Shown one piece after another: positions 22,579 through 35,570 of a DNA stretch of 64,000 nucleotides. The first letter of the stretch is position 1; each line of letters starts with the position of its first letter. The notes below the pieces were generated by a model. The model saw nothing but the letters and a program-made list of their open reading frames with translations. It did no database searches and had not been told where the DNA came from. The position numbers and the translations under genes are program-made. The stretch is from Crotalaria pallida (lineage: Eukaryota > Streptophyta > Magnoliopsida > Fabales > Fabaceae): NCBI GenBank assembly GCA_037953625.1, contig CM075651.1, positions 103,355,001 to 103,419,000 on the forward strand, written 5' to 3'.

Positions 22579-24340
22579 ATTCTAAAGGTGTAGAATGGTC
22601 TAGGAATGTGTATTAGGACCTATAAGAACAATTAGAAAGATCCTAAACAATGCTTGAGTCCCCAAGGGACGTAGAGGGTGTAGCATGAGTCCTTGGAGGT
22701 TCTAACAAGTGTAAAATGGTTAAGAAAGTATTCTAAAGGCTTAAAATGTTCTAGGAATGTGTATTTGTACTTATAATAACCATTAGAATGATCCTAAGCA
22801 ATGCATGGTACCCCAAGGGACGTGAAGGGTGTAGCATGAGTCCTTGGAGGTTTTAACAAGTGTAGAATGGTTAAGATAGTATTCTAAAGGTGTAGAATGG
22901 TCTAGGAATGTGTATTAGGACCTATAAGAACAATTAGAAAGATCCTAAACAATGCTTGAGTCCCCAAGGGACGTAGAGGGTGTAGCATGAGTCCTTGGAG
23001 GTTCTAACAGGTGTAGAATGGTTAAGAGAGTATTCTAAAGGCTTAGAATGGTCTAGGAATGTGTATTAGGACTTATAAGAACCATTAGAATGATCCTAAA
23101 CAATGCTTGAGTCCCCAAGGGACGTAGAGGGTGTAGCATGAGTCCTTGGAGGTTCTAACACGTGTAGAATGGTTAAGAAAGTATTCTAAAGGCTTAGAAT
23201 GTTCTAATAATGTGTATTTGTACTTATAATAACCATTAGAATGATCCTAAACATTGCATGGTACCCCAAGGGACGTAGAGGGTGTAGCTTGAGTCCTTGG
23301 TGGTTCTAACAAGTGTAGAATGGTAAAGAGAGTATTCTAAAGGCTTAGAATGGTCTAGGAATGTGTATTAGGACTTATAAGAACCATTAGAATGATCCTA
23401 AACAATCTTGAGTCCCCAAGGGACGTAGAGGGTGTAGCATGAGTCCTTGGAGGTTCTAACAAGTGTAGAATGGTTAAGAGAGTATTCTAAAGGCTTAGAA
23501 TGGTCTAGGAATGTGTATTAGGTCTTATAAGAACCATTAGAATGATCCTAAACAATGCTTGAGTTCCAAAGGGACGTAGAGGGTGTAGCATGAGTCCTTG
23601 GAGGTTCTAACAGGTGTAGAATGGTTAAGAGAGTATTCTAAAGTTGTAGAATGGTCTAGGAAAGTGTATTAGGACTTATAAGAACCATGAGAATGATCCT
23701 AAACAATGCTTGAGTCCCCAAGGGACGTAGAGGGTCTAGCATGAGTCATTGGAGGTTCTAACAGGTGTTGAATGGTTAAGAGAGTATTCGAAAGGTGTAG
23801 AATGGTCTAGGAATGTGTATTAGGACTTATAAGAACCATTAGAATGATCCTAAACAATGCTTGAGTCCCCAAGGGACGTAGAGGGTGTAGCATGAGTCCT
23901 TGGAGGTTCTAACACGGGTAGAATGGTTAAGAAAGTATTCTAAAGGCTTAGAATGTTCTAATAATGTGTATTTGTACTTATAATAACCATTAGAATGATC
24001 CTAAACATTGCATGGTACCCCAAGGGACGTAGAGGGTGTAGCATGAGTCCTTGGAGGTTCTAACAAGTGTAGAATGGTTAAGATAGTATTCTAAAGGTGT
24101 AGAATGGTCTAGGAATGTGTATTAGGACCTATAAGAACAATTAGAAAGATCCTAAACAATGCTTGAGTCCCCAAGGGACGTAGAGGGTGTAGCTTGAGTC
24201 CTTGGTGGTTCTAACAAGTGTAGAATGGTAAAGAGAGTATTCTAAAGGCTTAGAATGGTCTAGGAATGTGTATTAGGACTTATAAGAACCATTAGAATGA
24301 TCCTAAACAATCTTGAGTCCCCAAGGGACGTAGAGGGTGT
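21930..24340. repeat. Sixteen-monomer duplication, first copy (spacing 2411 bp)
   Basis: GAGCCCTCGAGG at 22086 pairs with 24497, CGTGAAGGG at 22821 with 25232, GAGTTCCAAAGGG at 23561 with 25972, and TATTCGAAAGG at 23789 with 26200. All are 2411 bp apart, sixteen monomers minus five. The last two monomers (from about 24030) have no counterpart at the matching place in the second copy, so the copied stretch is about 2.1 kb. Confidence 0.9.
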
Positions 24341-26440
24341 AGCATGAGTCCTTGGAGGTTCTAACAAGTGTAGAATGGTTAAGAGAGTTTTCTAAAGGTG
24401 TAGAATTGTCTAGGAATGTGTATTAGGACCTATAAGAACAATTAGAAAGATCCTAAACAATGCTTGAGTCCCCAAGGGACGTAGAGGGTGTAGCATGAGC
24501 CCTCGAGGTTCTAACAGGTGTAGAATGGTTAAGAGAGTATTCTAAAGGCTTAGAATGGTCTAGGAATGTGTATTAGGACTTATAAGAACCGTTAGAATGA
24601 TCCTAAACAATCTTGAGTCCCCAAGGGATGTAGAGGGTCAAGCATGAGTCCTTGGAGGTTCTAACAAGTGTAGAATGGTAAAGAGAGTATTCTAAAGGTG
24701 TAGAATGGTCTAGGAATGTGTATTAGGACGTATAAAACAATTAGAAAGATCCTAAACAATGCTTGAGTCCCCAAGGGACGTAGAGGGTGTAGCATGACTC
24801 CTTGGAGGTTCTAACAGGTGTAGAATTGTTAAGAGAGTATTCTAAAGGCTTAGAATGGTCTAAGAATGTGTACTAGGACTTATAATAACCATTAGAATGA
24901 TCCTAAACATTGCATGGTACCCAAAGGGACGTAGAGGGTGTAGCATGAGTCCTTGGAGGTTCTAACAAGTGTAGAATGGTTAAGATAGTATTCTAAAGGT
25001 GTAGAATGGTCTAGGAATGTGTATTAGGACCTATAAGAACAATTAGAAAGATCCTAAACAATGCTTGAGTCCCCAAGGGACGTAGAGGGTGTAGCATGAG
25101 TCCTTGGAGGTTCTAACAAGTGTAAAATGGTTAAGAAAGTATTCTAAAGGCTTAAAATGTTCTAGGAATGTGTATTTGTACTTATAATAACCATTAGAAT
25201 GATCCTAAGCAATGCATGGTACCCCAAGGGACGTGAAGGGTGTAGCATGAGTCCTTGGAGGTTTTAACAAGTGTAGAATGGTTAAGATAGTATTCTAAAG
25301 GTGTAGAATGGTCTAGGAATGTGTATTAGGACCTATAAGAACAATTAGAAAGATCCTAAACAATGCTTGAGTCCCCAAGGGACGTAGAGGGTGTAGCATG
25401 AGTCCTTGGAGGTTCTAACAGGTGTAGAATGGTTAAGAGAGTATTCTAAAGGCTTAGAATGGTCTAGGAATGTGTATTAGGACTTATAAGAACCATTAGA
25501 ATGATCCTAAACAATGCTTGAGTCCCCAAGGGACGTAGAGGGTGTAGCATGAGTCCTTGGAGGTTCTAACACGTGTAGAATGGTTAAGAAAGTATTCTAA
25601 AGGCTTAGAATGTTCTAATAATGTGTATTTGTACTTATAATAACCATTAGAATGATCCTAAACATTGCATGGTACCCCAAGGGACGTAGAGGGTGTAGCT
25701 TGAGTCCTTGGTGGTTCTAACAAGTGTAGAATGGTAAAGAGAGTATTCTAAAGGCTTAGAATGGTCTAGGAATGTGTATTAGGACTTATAAGAACCATTA
25801 GAATGATCCTAAACAATCTTGAGTCCCCAAGGGACGTAGAGGGTGTAGCATGAGTCCTTGGAGGTTCTAACAAGTGTAGAATGGTTAAGAGAGTATTCTA
25901 AAGGCTTAGAATGGTCTAGGAATGTGTATTAGGTCTTATAAGAACCATTAGAATGATCCTAAACAATGCTTGAGTTCCAAAGGGACGTAGAGGGTGTAGC
26001 ATGAGTCCTTGGAGGTTCTAACAGGTGTAGAATGGTTAAGAGAGTATTCTAAAGTTGTAGAATGGTCTAGGAAAGTGTATTAGGACTTATAAGAACCATG
26101 AGAATGATCCTAAACAATGCTTGAGTCCCCAAGGGACGTAGAGGGTCTAGCATGAGTCATTGGAGGTTCTAACAGGTGTTGAATGGTTAAGAGAGTATTC
26201 GAAAGGTGTAGAATGGTCTAGGAATGTGTATTAGGACTTATAAGAACCATTAGAATGATCCTAAACAATGCTTGAGTCCCCAAGGGACGTAGAGGGTGTA
26301 GCATGAGTCCTTGGAGGTTCTAACACGTGTAGAATGGTTAAGAAAGTATTCTAAAGGCTTAGAATGTTCTAATAATGTGTATTTGTACTTATAATAACCA
26401 TTAGAATGATCCTAAACATTGCATGGTACCCCAAGGGACG
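24341..26440. repeat. Sixteen-monomer duplication, second copy
   Basis: Partner of 21930-24340. It shares rare forms GTGTAAAATGG, AAGCAATGCATGG and GTTCTAATAATG. One difference is CACGTGTAGAATGG near 26324, against CACGGGTAGAATGG at 23913 in the first copy. Similarity stops near 26440, where a GTAGCTTGAGTCCTTGGTGG monomer follows directly. Confidence 0.88.
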
Positions 26441-26877
26441 TAGAGGGTGTAGCTTGAGTCCTTGGTGGTTCTAACAAGTGTAGAATGGTAAAGAGAGTAT
26501 TCTAAAGGCTTAGAATGGTCTAGGAATGTGTATTAGGACTTATAAGAACCATTAGAATGATCCTAAACAATGCTTGAGTCCCCAAGGGACGTAGAGGGTG
26601 TAGCATGAGTCCTTGGAGGTTCTAACAGGTGTAGAATGGTTAAGAGAGTATTCTAAAGTTGTAGAATAGTCTAGGAAAGTGTATTAGGACTTATAAGAAC
26701 CATGAGAATGATCCTAAACAATGCTTGAGTCCCCAAGGGACGTAGAGGGTCTAGCATGAGTCATTGGAGGTTCTAACAGGTGTTGAATGGTTAAGAGAGT
26801 ATTATAAAGGTGTAGAATGGTCTAGGAATGTGTATTAGGTCTTATAAGAACCATTAGAATGATCCTAAACAATGCTT
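26441..26877. repeat. Short linker of three monomers between two duplication systems
   Basis: It holds GTAGCTTGAG, AGTTGTAGAATAG and GTGTTGAATGG monomers of kinds also found on both sides. The GAGTTCC landmark at 25972 and the one at 26878 are exactly 906 bp (six monomers) apart. Confidence 0.7.
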
Positions 26878-29590
26878 GAGTTCCAAAGGGACGTAGAGGG
26901 TGTAGCATGAGTCCTTGGAGGTTCTAACAGGTGTAGAATGGTTAAGAGAGTATTCTAAAGTTGTAGAATGGTCTAGGAAAGTGTATTAGGACTTATAAGA
27001 ACCATGAGAATGATCCTAAACAATGCTTGAGTCCCCAAGGGACGTAGAGGGTCTAGCATGAGTCATTGGAGGTTCTAACAGGTGTTGAATGGTTAAGAGA
27101 GTATTCTAAAGGTGTAGCATGGTCTAGGAATGTGTATTAGGACTTATAAGAACCATTAGAATGATCCTAAACAATGCTTGAGTCCCCAAGGGACGTAGAG
27201 GGTCTAGCATGAGTCCTTGGAGGTTCTAAGAAGTGTAGAATGGTTAAGAGAGTTTTCTAAAGGTGTAGAATTGTCTAGGAATGTGTATTAGGACCTATAA
27301 GAACAATTAGAAAGATCCTAAACAATGCTTGAGTCCCCAAGGGACGTAGAGGGTGTAGCATGAGCCCTCGAGGTTCTAACAGGTGTAGAATGGTTAAGAG
27401 AGTATTCTAAAGGCTTAGAATGGTCTAGGAATGTGTATTAGGACTTATAAGAACCATTAGAATGATCCTAAACAATCTTGAGTCCCCAATGGATGTAGAG
27501 GGTCAAGCATGAGTCCTTGGAGGTTCTAACAAGTGTAGAATGGTAAAGAGAGTATTCTAAAGGTGTAGAATGGTCTAGGAATGTGTATTAGGACGTATAA
27601 AACAATTAGAAAGATCCTAAACAATGCTTGAGTCCCCAAGGGACGTAGAGGGTGTAGCATGACTCCTTGGAGGTTCTAACAGGTGTAGAATTGTTAAGAG
27701 AGTATTCTAAAGGCTTAGAATGGTCTAAGAATGTGTACTAGGACTTATAATAACCATTAGAATGATCCTAAACATTGCATGGTACCCAAAGGGACGTAGA
27801 GGGTGTAGCATGAGTCCTTGGAGGTTCTAACAAGTGTAGAATGGTTAAGATAGTATTCTAAAGGTGTAGAATGGTCTAGGAATGTGTATTAGGACCTATA
27901 AGAACAATTAGAAAGATCCTAAACAATGCTTGAGTCCCCAAGGGACGTAGAGGGTGTAGCATGAGTCCTTGGAGGTTCTAACAAGTGTAAAATGGTTAAG
28001 AAAGTATTCTAAAGGCTTAGAATGTTCTAGGAATGTGTATTTGTACTTATAATAACCATTAGAATGATCCTAAGCAATGCATGGTACCCCAAGGGACGTG
28101 GAGGGTGTAGCATGAGTCCTTGGAGGTTTTAACAAGTGTAGAATGGTTAAGATAGTATTCTAAAGGTGTAGAATGGTCTAGGAATGTGTATTAGGACCTA
28201 TAAGAACAATTAGAAAGATCCTAAACAATGCTTGAGTCCCCAAGGGACGTAGAGGGTGTAGCAAGAGTCCTTGGAGGTTCTAACAGGTGTAGAATGGTTA
28301 AGAGAGTATTCTAAAGGCTTAGAATGGTCTAGGAATGTGTATTAGGACTTATAAGAACCATTAGAATGATCCTAAACAATCTTGAGTCCCCAAGGGACGT
28401 AGAGGGTGTAGCATGAGTCCTTGGAGGTTCTAACAGGTGTAGAATGGTTAAGAGAGTATTCTAAAGGGGTAGAATGGTCTAGGAATGTGTATTAGGACGT
28501 ATAAGAACAATTAGAAAGATCCTAAACAATGCTTGAGTCCCCAAGGGACGTAGAGGGTGTAGCATGAGTCCTTGGAGGTTCTAACAGGTGTAGAATGGTT
28601 AAGAGAGTATTCTAAAGGCTTAGAATGTTCTAGGAATGTGTATTTGTACTTATAATAACCATTAGAATGATCCTAAACATTGCATGGTACCCCAAGGGAC
28701 GTAGAGGGTGTAGCATGAGTCCTTGGAGGTTCTAACAAGTGTAGAATGGTTAAGAGAGTATTCTAAAGGCTTAGAATGGTCTAGGAATGTGTATTAGGTC
28801 TTATAAGAACCATTAGAATGATCCTAAACAATGCTTGAGTCCCAAAGGGACGTAGAGGGTGTAGCATGAGTCCTTGGAGGTTCTAACAAGTGTAGAATGG
28901 TAAAGAGAGTATTCTAAAGGCTTAGAATGGTCTAGGAATGTGTATTAGGACTTATAAGAACCTTTAGAATGATCCTAAACAATGCTTGAGTCCCCAAGGG
29001 ACGTAGAGGGTGTAGCATGAGTCCTTGGAGGTTCTAACACGTGTAGAATGGTTAAGAAAGTATTCTAAAGGCTTAGAATGTTCTAATAATGTGTATTTGT
29101 ACTTATCATAACCATTAGAATGATCCTAAACATTGCATGGTACCCCAAGGGACGTAGAGGGTGTAGCATGAGTCCTTGGAGGTTCTAACAAGTGTAGAAT
29201 GGTAAAGAGAGTATTCTAAAGGCTTAGAATGGTCTAGGAATGTGTATTAGGACTTATAAGAACCATTAGAATGATCCTAAACAATGCTTGAGTCCCCAAG
29301 GGACGTAGAGGGTGTAGCATGAGTCCTTGGAGGTTCTAACAGGTGTAGAATGGTTAAGAGAGTATTCTAAAGGCTTAGAATGGTCTAGGAATGTGTATTA
29401 GGACTTATAAGAACAATTAGAATGATCCTAAACAATCTTGAGTCCCCAAGGGACGTAGAGGGTGTAGCATGAGTCCTTGGAGGTTCTAACAAGTGTAGAA
29501 TGGTTAAGAGAGTATTCTAAAGGCTTAGAATGGTCTAGGAATGTGTATTAGGTCTTATAAGAACCATTAGAATGATCCTAAACAATGCTT
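26878..29590. repeat. Eighteen-monomer higher-order unit, first copy (2713 bp)
   Basis: The landmark GAGTTCCAAAGG lies at 26878, 29591 and 32304, exactly 2713 bp apart. GAGCCCTCGAGG at 27362 pairs with 30075 and CCTTTAGAATG at 28961 with 31674. 2713 is eighteen monomers minus five 1-bp deletions. Private differences such as GTCCCCAATGG (27484) and TATCATAACC (29105) show limited divergence between copies. Confidence 0.92.
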
Positions 29591-32303
29591 GAGTTCCAAA
29601 GGGACGTAGGGGGTGTAGCATGAGTCCTTGGAGGTTCTAACAGGTGTAGAATGGTTAAGAGAGTATTCTAAAGTTGTAGAATGGTCTAGGAAAGTGTATT
29701 AGGACTTATAAGAACCATGAGAATGATCCTAAACAATGCTAGAGTCCCCAAGGGACGTAGAGGGTCTAGCATGAGTCATTGGAGGTTCTAACAGGTGTTG
29801 AATGGTTAAGAGAGTATTCTAAAGGTGTAGAATGGTCTAGGAATGTGTATTAGGACTTATAAGAACCATTAGAATGATCCTAAACAATGCTTGAGTCCCC
29901 AAGGGACGTAGAGGGTCTAGCATGAGTCCTTGGAGGTTCTAACAAGTGTAGAATGGTTAAGAGAGTTTTCTAAAGGTGTAGAATTGTCTAGGAATGTGTA
30001 TTAGGACCTATAAGAACAATTAGAAAGATCCTAAACAATGCTTGAGTCCCCAAGGGACGTAGAGGGTGTAGCATGAGCCCTCGAGGTTCTAACAGGTGTA
30101 GAATGGTTAAGAGAGTATTCTAAAGGCTTAGAATGGTCTAGGAATGTGTATTAGGACTTATAAGAACCATTAGAATGATCCTAAACAATCTTGAGTCCCC
30201 AAGGGATGTAGAGGGTCAAGCATGAGTCCTTGGAGGTTCTAACAAGTGTAGAATGGTAAAGAGAGTATTCTAAAGGTGTAGAATGGTCTAGGAATGTGTA
30301 TTAGGACGTATAAAACAATTAGAAAGATCCTAAACAATGCTTGAGTCCCCAAGGGACGTAGAGGGTGTAGCATGACTCCTTGGAGGTTCTAACAGGTGTA
30401 GAATTGTTAAGAGAGTATTCTAAAGGCTTAGAATGGTCTAAGAATGTGTACTAGGACTTATAATAACCATTAGAATGATCCAAAACATTGCATGGTACCC
30501 AAAGGGACGTAGAGGGTGTAGCATGAGTCCTTGGTGGTTCTAACAAGTGTAGAATGGTTAAGATAGTATTCTAAAGGTGTAGAATGGTCTAGGAATGTGT
30601 ATTAGGACCTATAAGAACAATTAGAAAGATCCTAAACAATGCTTGAGTCCCCAAGGGACGTAGAGGGTGTAGCATGAGTCCTTGGAGGTTCTAACAAGTG
30701 TAAAATGGTTAAGAAAGTATTCTAAAGGCTTAGAATGTTCTAGGAATGTGTATTTGTACTTATAATAACCATTAGAATGATCCTAAGCAATGCATGGTAC
30801 CCCAAGGGACGTGGAGGGTGTAGCATGAGTCCTTGGAGGTTTTAACAAGTGTAGAATGGTTAAGATAGTATTCTAAAGGTGTAGAATGGTCTAGGAATGT
30901 GTATTAGGACCTATAAGAACAATTAGAAAGATCCTAAACAATGCTTGAGTCCCCAAGGGACGTAGAGGGTGTAGCATGAGTCCTTCGAGGTTCTAACAGG
31001 TGTAGAATGGTTAAGAGAGTATTCTAAAGGCTTAGAATGGTCTAGGAATGTGTATTAGGACTTATAAGAACCATTAGAATGATCCTAAACAATCTTGAGT
31101 CCCCAAGGGACGTAGAGGGTGTAGCATGAGTCCTTGGAGGTTCTAACAGGTGTAGAATGGTTAAGAGAGTATTCTAAAGGGGTAGAATGGTCTAGGAATG
31201 TGTATTAGGACGTATAAGAACAATTAGAAAGATCCTAAACAATGCTTGAGTCCCCAAGGGATGTAGAGGGTGTAGCATGAGTCCTTGGAGGTTCTAACAG
31301 GTGTAGAATGGTTAAGAGAGTATTCTAAAGGCTTAGAATGTTCTAGGAATGTGTATTTGTACTTATAATAACCATTAGAATGATCCTAAACATTGCATGG
31401 TACCCCAAGGGACGTAGAGGGTGTAGCATGAGTCCTTGGAGGTTCTAACAAGTGTAGAATGGTTAAGAGAGTATTCTAAAGGCTTAGAATGGTCTAGGAA
31501 TGTGTATTAGGTCTTATAAGAACCATTAGAATGATCCTAAACAATGCTTGAGTCCCAAAGGGACGTAGAGGGTGTAGCATGAGTCCTTGGAGGTTCTAAC
31601 AAGTGTAGAATGGTAAAGAGAGTATTCTAAAGGCTTAGAATGGTCTAGGAATGTGTATTAGGACTTATAAGAACCTTTAGAATGATCCTAAACAATGCTT
31701 GAGTCCCCAAGGGACGTAGAGGGTGTAGCATGAGTCCTTGGAGGTTCTAACACGTGTAGAATGGTTAAGAAAGTATTCTAAAGGCTTAGAATGTTCTAAT
31801 AATGTGTATTTGTACTTATAATAACCATTAGAATGATCCTAAACATTGCATGGTACCCCAAGGGACGTAGAGGGTGAAGCTTGAGTCCTTGGTGGTTCTA
31901 ACAAGTGTAGAATGGTAAAGAGAGTATTCTAAAGGCTTAGAATGGTCTAGGAATGTGTATTAGGACTTATAAGAACCATTAGAATGATCCTAAACAATGC
32001 TTGAGTCCCCAAGGGACGTAGAGGGTGTAGCATGAGTCCTTGGAGGTTCTAACAGGTGTAGAATGGTTAAGAGAGTATTCTAAAGGCTTAGAATGGTCTA
32101 GGAATGTGTATTAGGACTTATAAGAACCATTAGAATGATCCTAAACAATCTTGAGTCCCCAAGGGACGTAGAGGGTGTAGCATGAGTCCTTGGAGGTTCT
32201 AACAAGTGTAGAATGGTTAAGAGAGTATTCTAAAGGCTTAGAATGGTCTAGGAATGTGTATTAGGTCTTACAAGAACCATTAGAATGATCCTAAACAATG
32301 CTT
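29591..32303. repeat. Eighteen-monomer higher-order unit, second copy (2713 bp)
   Basis: Abuts the first copy at the GAGTTCCAAAGG landmark. Own changes include GATCCAAAACATTG near 30478, CCTTCGAGG near 30985, GATGTAGAGG at 31260 and GGGTGAAGCTTGAG at 31875. A third, partial copy begins at 32304 and soon gives way to the 1054-bp units. Confidence 0.92.
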
Positions 32304-32605
32304 GAGTTCCAAAGGGACGTAGAGGGTGTAGCATGAGTCCTTGGAGGTTCTAACAGGTGTAGAATGGTTAAGAGAGTATTCTAAAGTTGTAGAATGGTCT
32401 AGGAAAGTGTATTAGGACTTATAAGAACCATGAGAATGATCCTAAACAATGCTTGAGTCCCCAAGGGACGTAGAGGGTCTAGCATGAGTCATTGGAGGTT
32501 GTAACAGGTGTTGAATGGTTAAGAGAGTATTCTAAAGGTGTAGAATGGTCTAGGAATGTGTATTACGTCTTATAAGAACCATTAGAATGATCCTAAACAA
32601 TGCTT

Positions 32606-33659
32606 GAGTTCCAAAGGGACGTAGAGGGTGTAGCATGAGTCCTTGGAGGTTCTAACAGGTGTAGAATGGTTAAGAGAGTATTCTAAAGTTGTAGAATGGT
32701 CTAGGAAAGTGTATTAGGACTTATAAGAACCATGAGAATGATCCTAAACAATGCTTGAGTCCCCAAGGGACGTAGAGGGTCTAGCATGAGTCATTGGAGG
32801 TTCTAACAGGTGTTGAATGGTTAAGAGAGTATTCTAAAGGTGTAGAATGGTCTAGGAATGTGTATTAGGACTTATAAGAACCATTAGAATGATCCTAAAC
32901 AATCTTGAGTCCCCAAGGGATGTAGAGGGTCAAGCATGAGTCCTTGGAGGTTCTAACAAGTGTAGAATGGAAAAGAGAGTATTCTAAAGGTGTAGAATGG
33001 TCTAGGAATGTGTATTAGGACGTATAAAACAATTAGAAAGATCCTAAACAATGCTTGAGTCCCCAAGGGACGTAGAGGGTGTAGCATGACTCCTTGGAGG
33101 TTCTAACAGGTGTAGAATGGTTAAGAGAGTATTCTAAAGGTGTAGAATGGTCTAGGAATGTGTATTAGGACTTATAAGAACCATTAGAATGATCCTAAAC
33201 AATCTTGAGTCCCCAAGGGACGTAGAGGGTGTAGCATGAGTCCTTGGAGGTTCTAACAGGTATAGAATGGTTAAGAGAGTATTCTAAAGGCTTAGAATGT
33301 TCTAGGAATGTGTATTTGTACTTATAATAACCATTAGAATGATCCTAAACATTGCATGGTACCCCAAGGGACGTAGAGAGTGTAGCATGAGTCCTTGGAG
33401 GTTCTAACAAGTGTAGAATGGTTAAGAGAGTATTCTAAAGGCTTAGAATGGTCTAGGAATGTGTATTAGGTCTTATAAGAACCATTAGAATGATCCTAAA
33501 CAATGCTTGAGTCCCCAAGGGACGTAGAGGGTCTAGCATGAGTCATTGGAGGTTCTAACAGGTGTTGAATGGTTAAGAGAGTATTCTAAAGGTGTAGAAT
33601 GGTCTAGGAATGTGTATTAGGTCTTATAAGAACCATTAGAATGATCCTAAACAATGCTT
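32606..33659. repeat. Seven-monomer higher-order unit 1 of 3 (1054 bp)
   Basis: GAGTTCC landmarks at 32606, 33660 and 34714 are 1054 bp apart, as are CAATCTTGA ends preceding GATGTAGAGGGTCAAG (32907, 33961, 35015) and the GTAGAGAGTG form (33371, 34425, 35479). The length is seven monomers (1057) minus three 1-bp deletions. This first unit keeps CTTGAGTCC before the GATGTAG monomer, where the next two have CTTGATTCC, and has GGAAAAGAGAG near 32969 where they have GGTAAAGAGAG. Confidence 0.93.
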
Positions 33660-34713
33660 GAGTTCCAAAGGGACGTAGAGGGTGTAACATGAGTCCTTGG
33701 AGGTTCTAACAGGTGTAGAATGGTTAAGAGAGTATTCTAAAGTTGTAGAATGGTCTAGGAAAGTGTATTAGGACTTATAAGAACCATGAGAATGATCCTA
33801 AACAATGCTTGAGTCCCCAAGGGACGTAGAGGGTCTAGCATGAGTCATTGGAGGTTCTAACAGGTGTTGAATGGTTAAGAGAGTATTCTAAAGGTGTAGA
33901 ATGGTCTAGGAATGTGTATTAGGACTTATAAGAACCATTAGAATGATCCTAAACAATCTTGATTCCCCAAGGGATGTAGAGGGTCAAGCATGAGTCCTTG
34001 GAGGTTCTAACAAGTGTAGAATGGTAAAGAGAGTATTCTAAAGGTGTAGAATGGTCTAGGAATGTGTATTAGGACGTATAAAACAATTAGAAAGATCCTA
34101 AACAATGCTTGAGTCCCCAAGGGACGTAGAGGGTGTAGCATGACTCCTTGGAGGTTCTAACAGGTGTAGAATGGTTAAGAGAGTATTCTAAAGGTGTAGA
34201 ATGGTCTAGGAATGTGTATTAGGACTTATAAGAACCATTAGAATGATCCTAAACAATCTTGAGTCCCCAAGGGACGTAGAGGGTGTAGCATGAGTCCTTG
34301 GAGGTTCTAACAGGTATAGAATGGTTAAGAGAGTATTCTAAAGGCTTAGAATGTTCTAGGAATGTGTATTTGTACTTATAATAACCATTAGAATGATCCT
34401 AAACATTGCATGGTACCCCAAGGGACGTAGAGAGTGTAGCATGAGTCCTTGGAGGTTCTAACAAGTGTAGAATGGTTAAGAGAGTATTCTAAAGGCTTAG
34501 AATGGTCTAGGAATGTGTATTAGGTCTTATAAGAACCATTAGAATGATCCTAAACAATGCTTGAGTCCCCAAGGGACGTAGAGGGTCTAGCATGAGTCAT
34601 TGGAGGTTCTAACAGGTGTTGAATGGTTAAGAGAGTATTCTAAAGGTGTAGAATGGTCTAGGAATGTGTATTAGGTCTTATAAGAACCATTAGAATGATC
34701 CTAAACAATGCTT
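33660..34713. repeat. Seven-monomer higher-order unit 2 of 3 (1054 bp)
   Basis: It differs from unit 3 by very few bases by eye, for example GGTGTAACATGAG near 33683 against GGTGTAGCATGAG in unit 3. The CTTGATTCC form shared with unit 3 and not with unit 1 shows that units 2 and 3 are the closest pair, so unit 3 arose from unit 2 or the reverse. Confidence 0.93.
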
Positions 34714-35570
34714 GAGTTCCAAAGGGACGTAGAGGGTGTAGCATGAGTCCTTGGAGGTTCTAACAGGTGTAGAATGGTTAAGAGAGTACTCTAAAGTTGT
34801 AGAATGGTCTAGGAAAGTGTATTAGGACTTATAAGAACCATGAGAATGATCCTAAACAATGCTTGAGTCCCCAAGGGACGTAGAGGGTCTAGCATGAGTC
34901 ATTGGAGGTTCTAACAGGTGTTGAATGGTTAAGAGAGTATTCTAAAGGTGTAGAATGGTCTAGGAATGTGTATTAGGACTTATAAGAACCATTAGAATGA
35001 TCCTAAACAATCTTGATTCCCCAAGGGATGTAGAGGGTCAAGCATGAGTCCTTGGAGGTTCTAACAAGTGTAGAATGGTAAAGAGAGTATTCTAAAGGTG
35101 TAGAATGGTCTAGGAATGTGTATTAGGACGTATAAAACAATTAGAAAGATCCTAAACAATGCTTGAGTCCCCAAGGGACGTAGAGGGTGTAGCATGACTC
35201 CTTGGAGGTTCTAACAGGTGTAGAATGGTTAAGAGAGTATTCTAAAGGTGTAGAATGGTCTAGGAATGTGTATTAGGACTTATAAGAACCATTAGAATGA
35301 TCCTAAACAATCTTGAGTCCCCAAGGGACGTAGAGGGTGTAGCATGAGTCCTTGGAGGTTCTAACAGGTATAGAATGGTTAAGAGAGTATTCTAAAGGCT
35401 TAGAATGTTCTAGGAATGTGTATTTGTACTTATAATAACCATTAGAATGATCCTAAACATTGCATGGTACCCCAAGGGACGTAGAGAGTGTAGCATGAGT
35501 CCTTGGAGGTTCTAACAAGTGTAGAATGGTTAAGAGAGTATTCTAAAGGCTTAGAATGGTCTAGGAATGT
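34714..35570. repeat. Seven-monomer higher-order unit 3 of 3, truncated
   Basis: It follows the unit for about 857 bp, then at about 35570 switches from the expected ATTAGGTCTTATAAG to ACTAGGACTTATAATAACC, a form found in the 30.4 kb block. The switch lies inside a monomer, so this is an exchange junction and not an inserted sequence. Confidence 0.88.
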
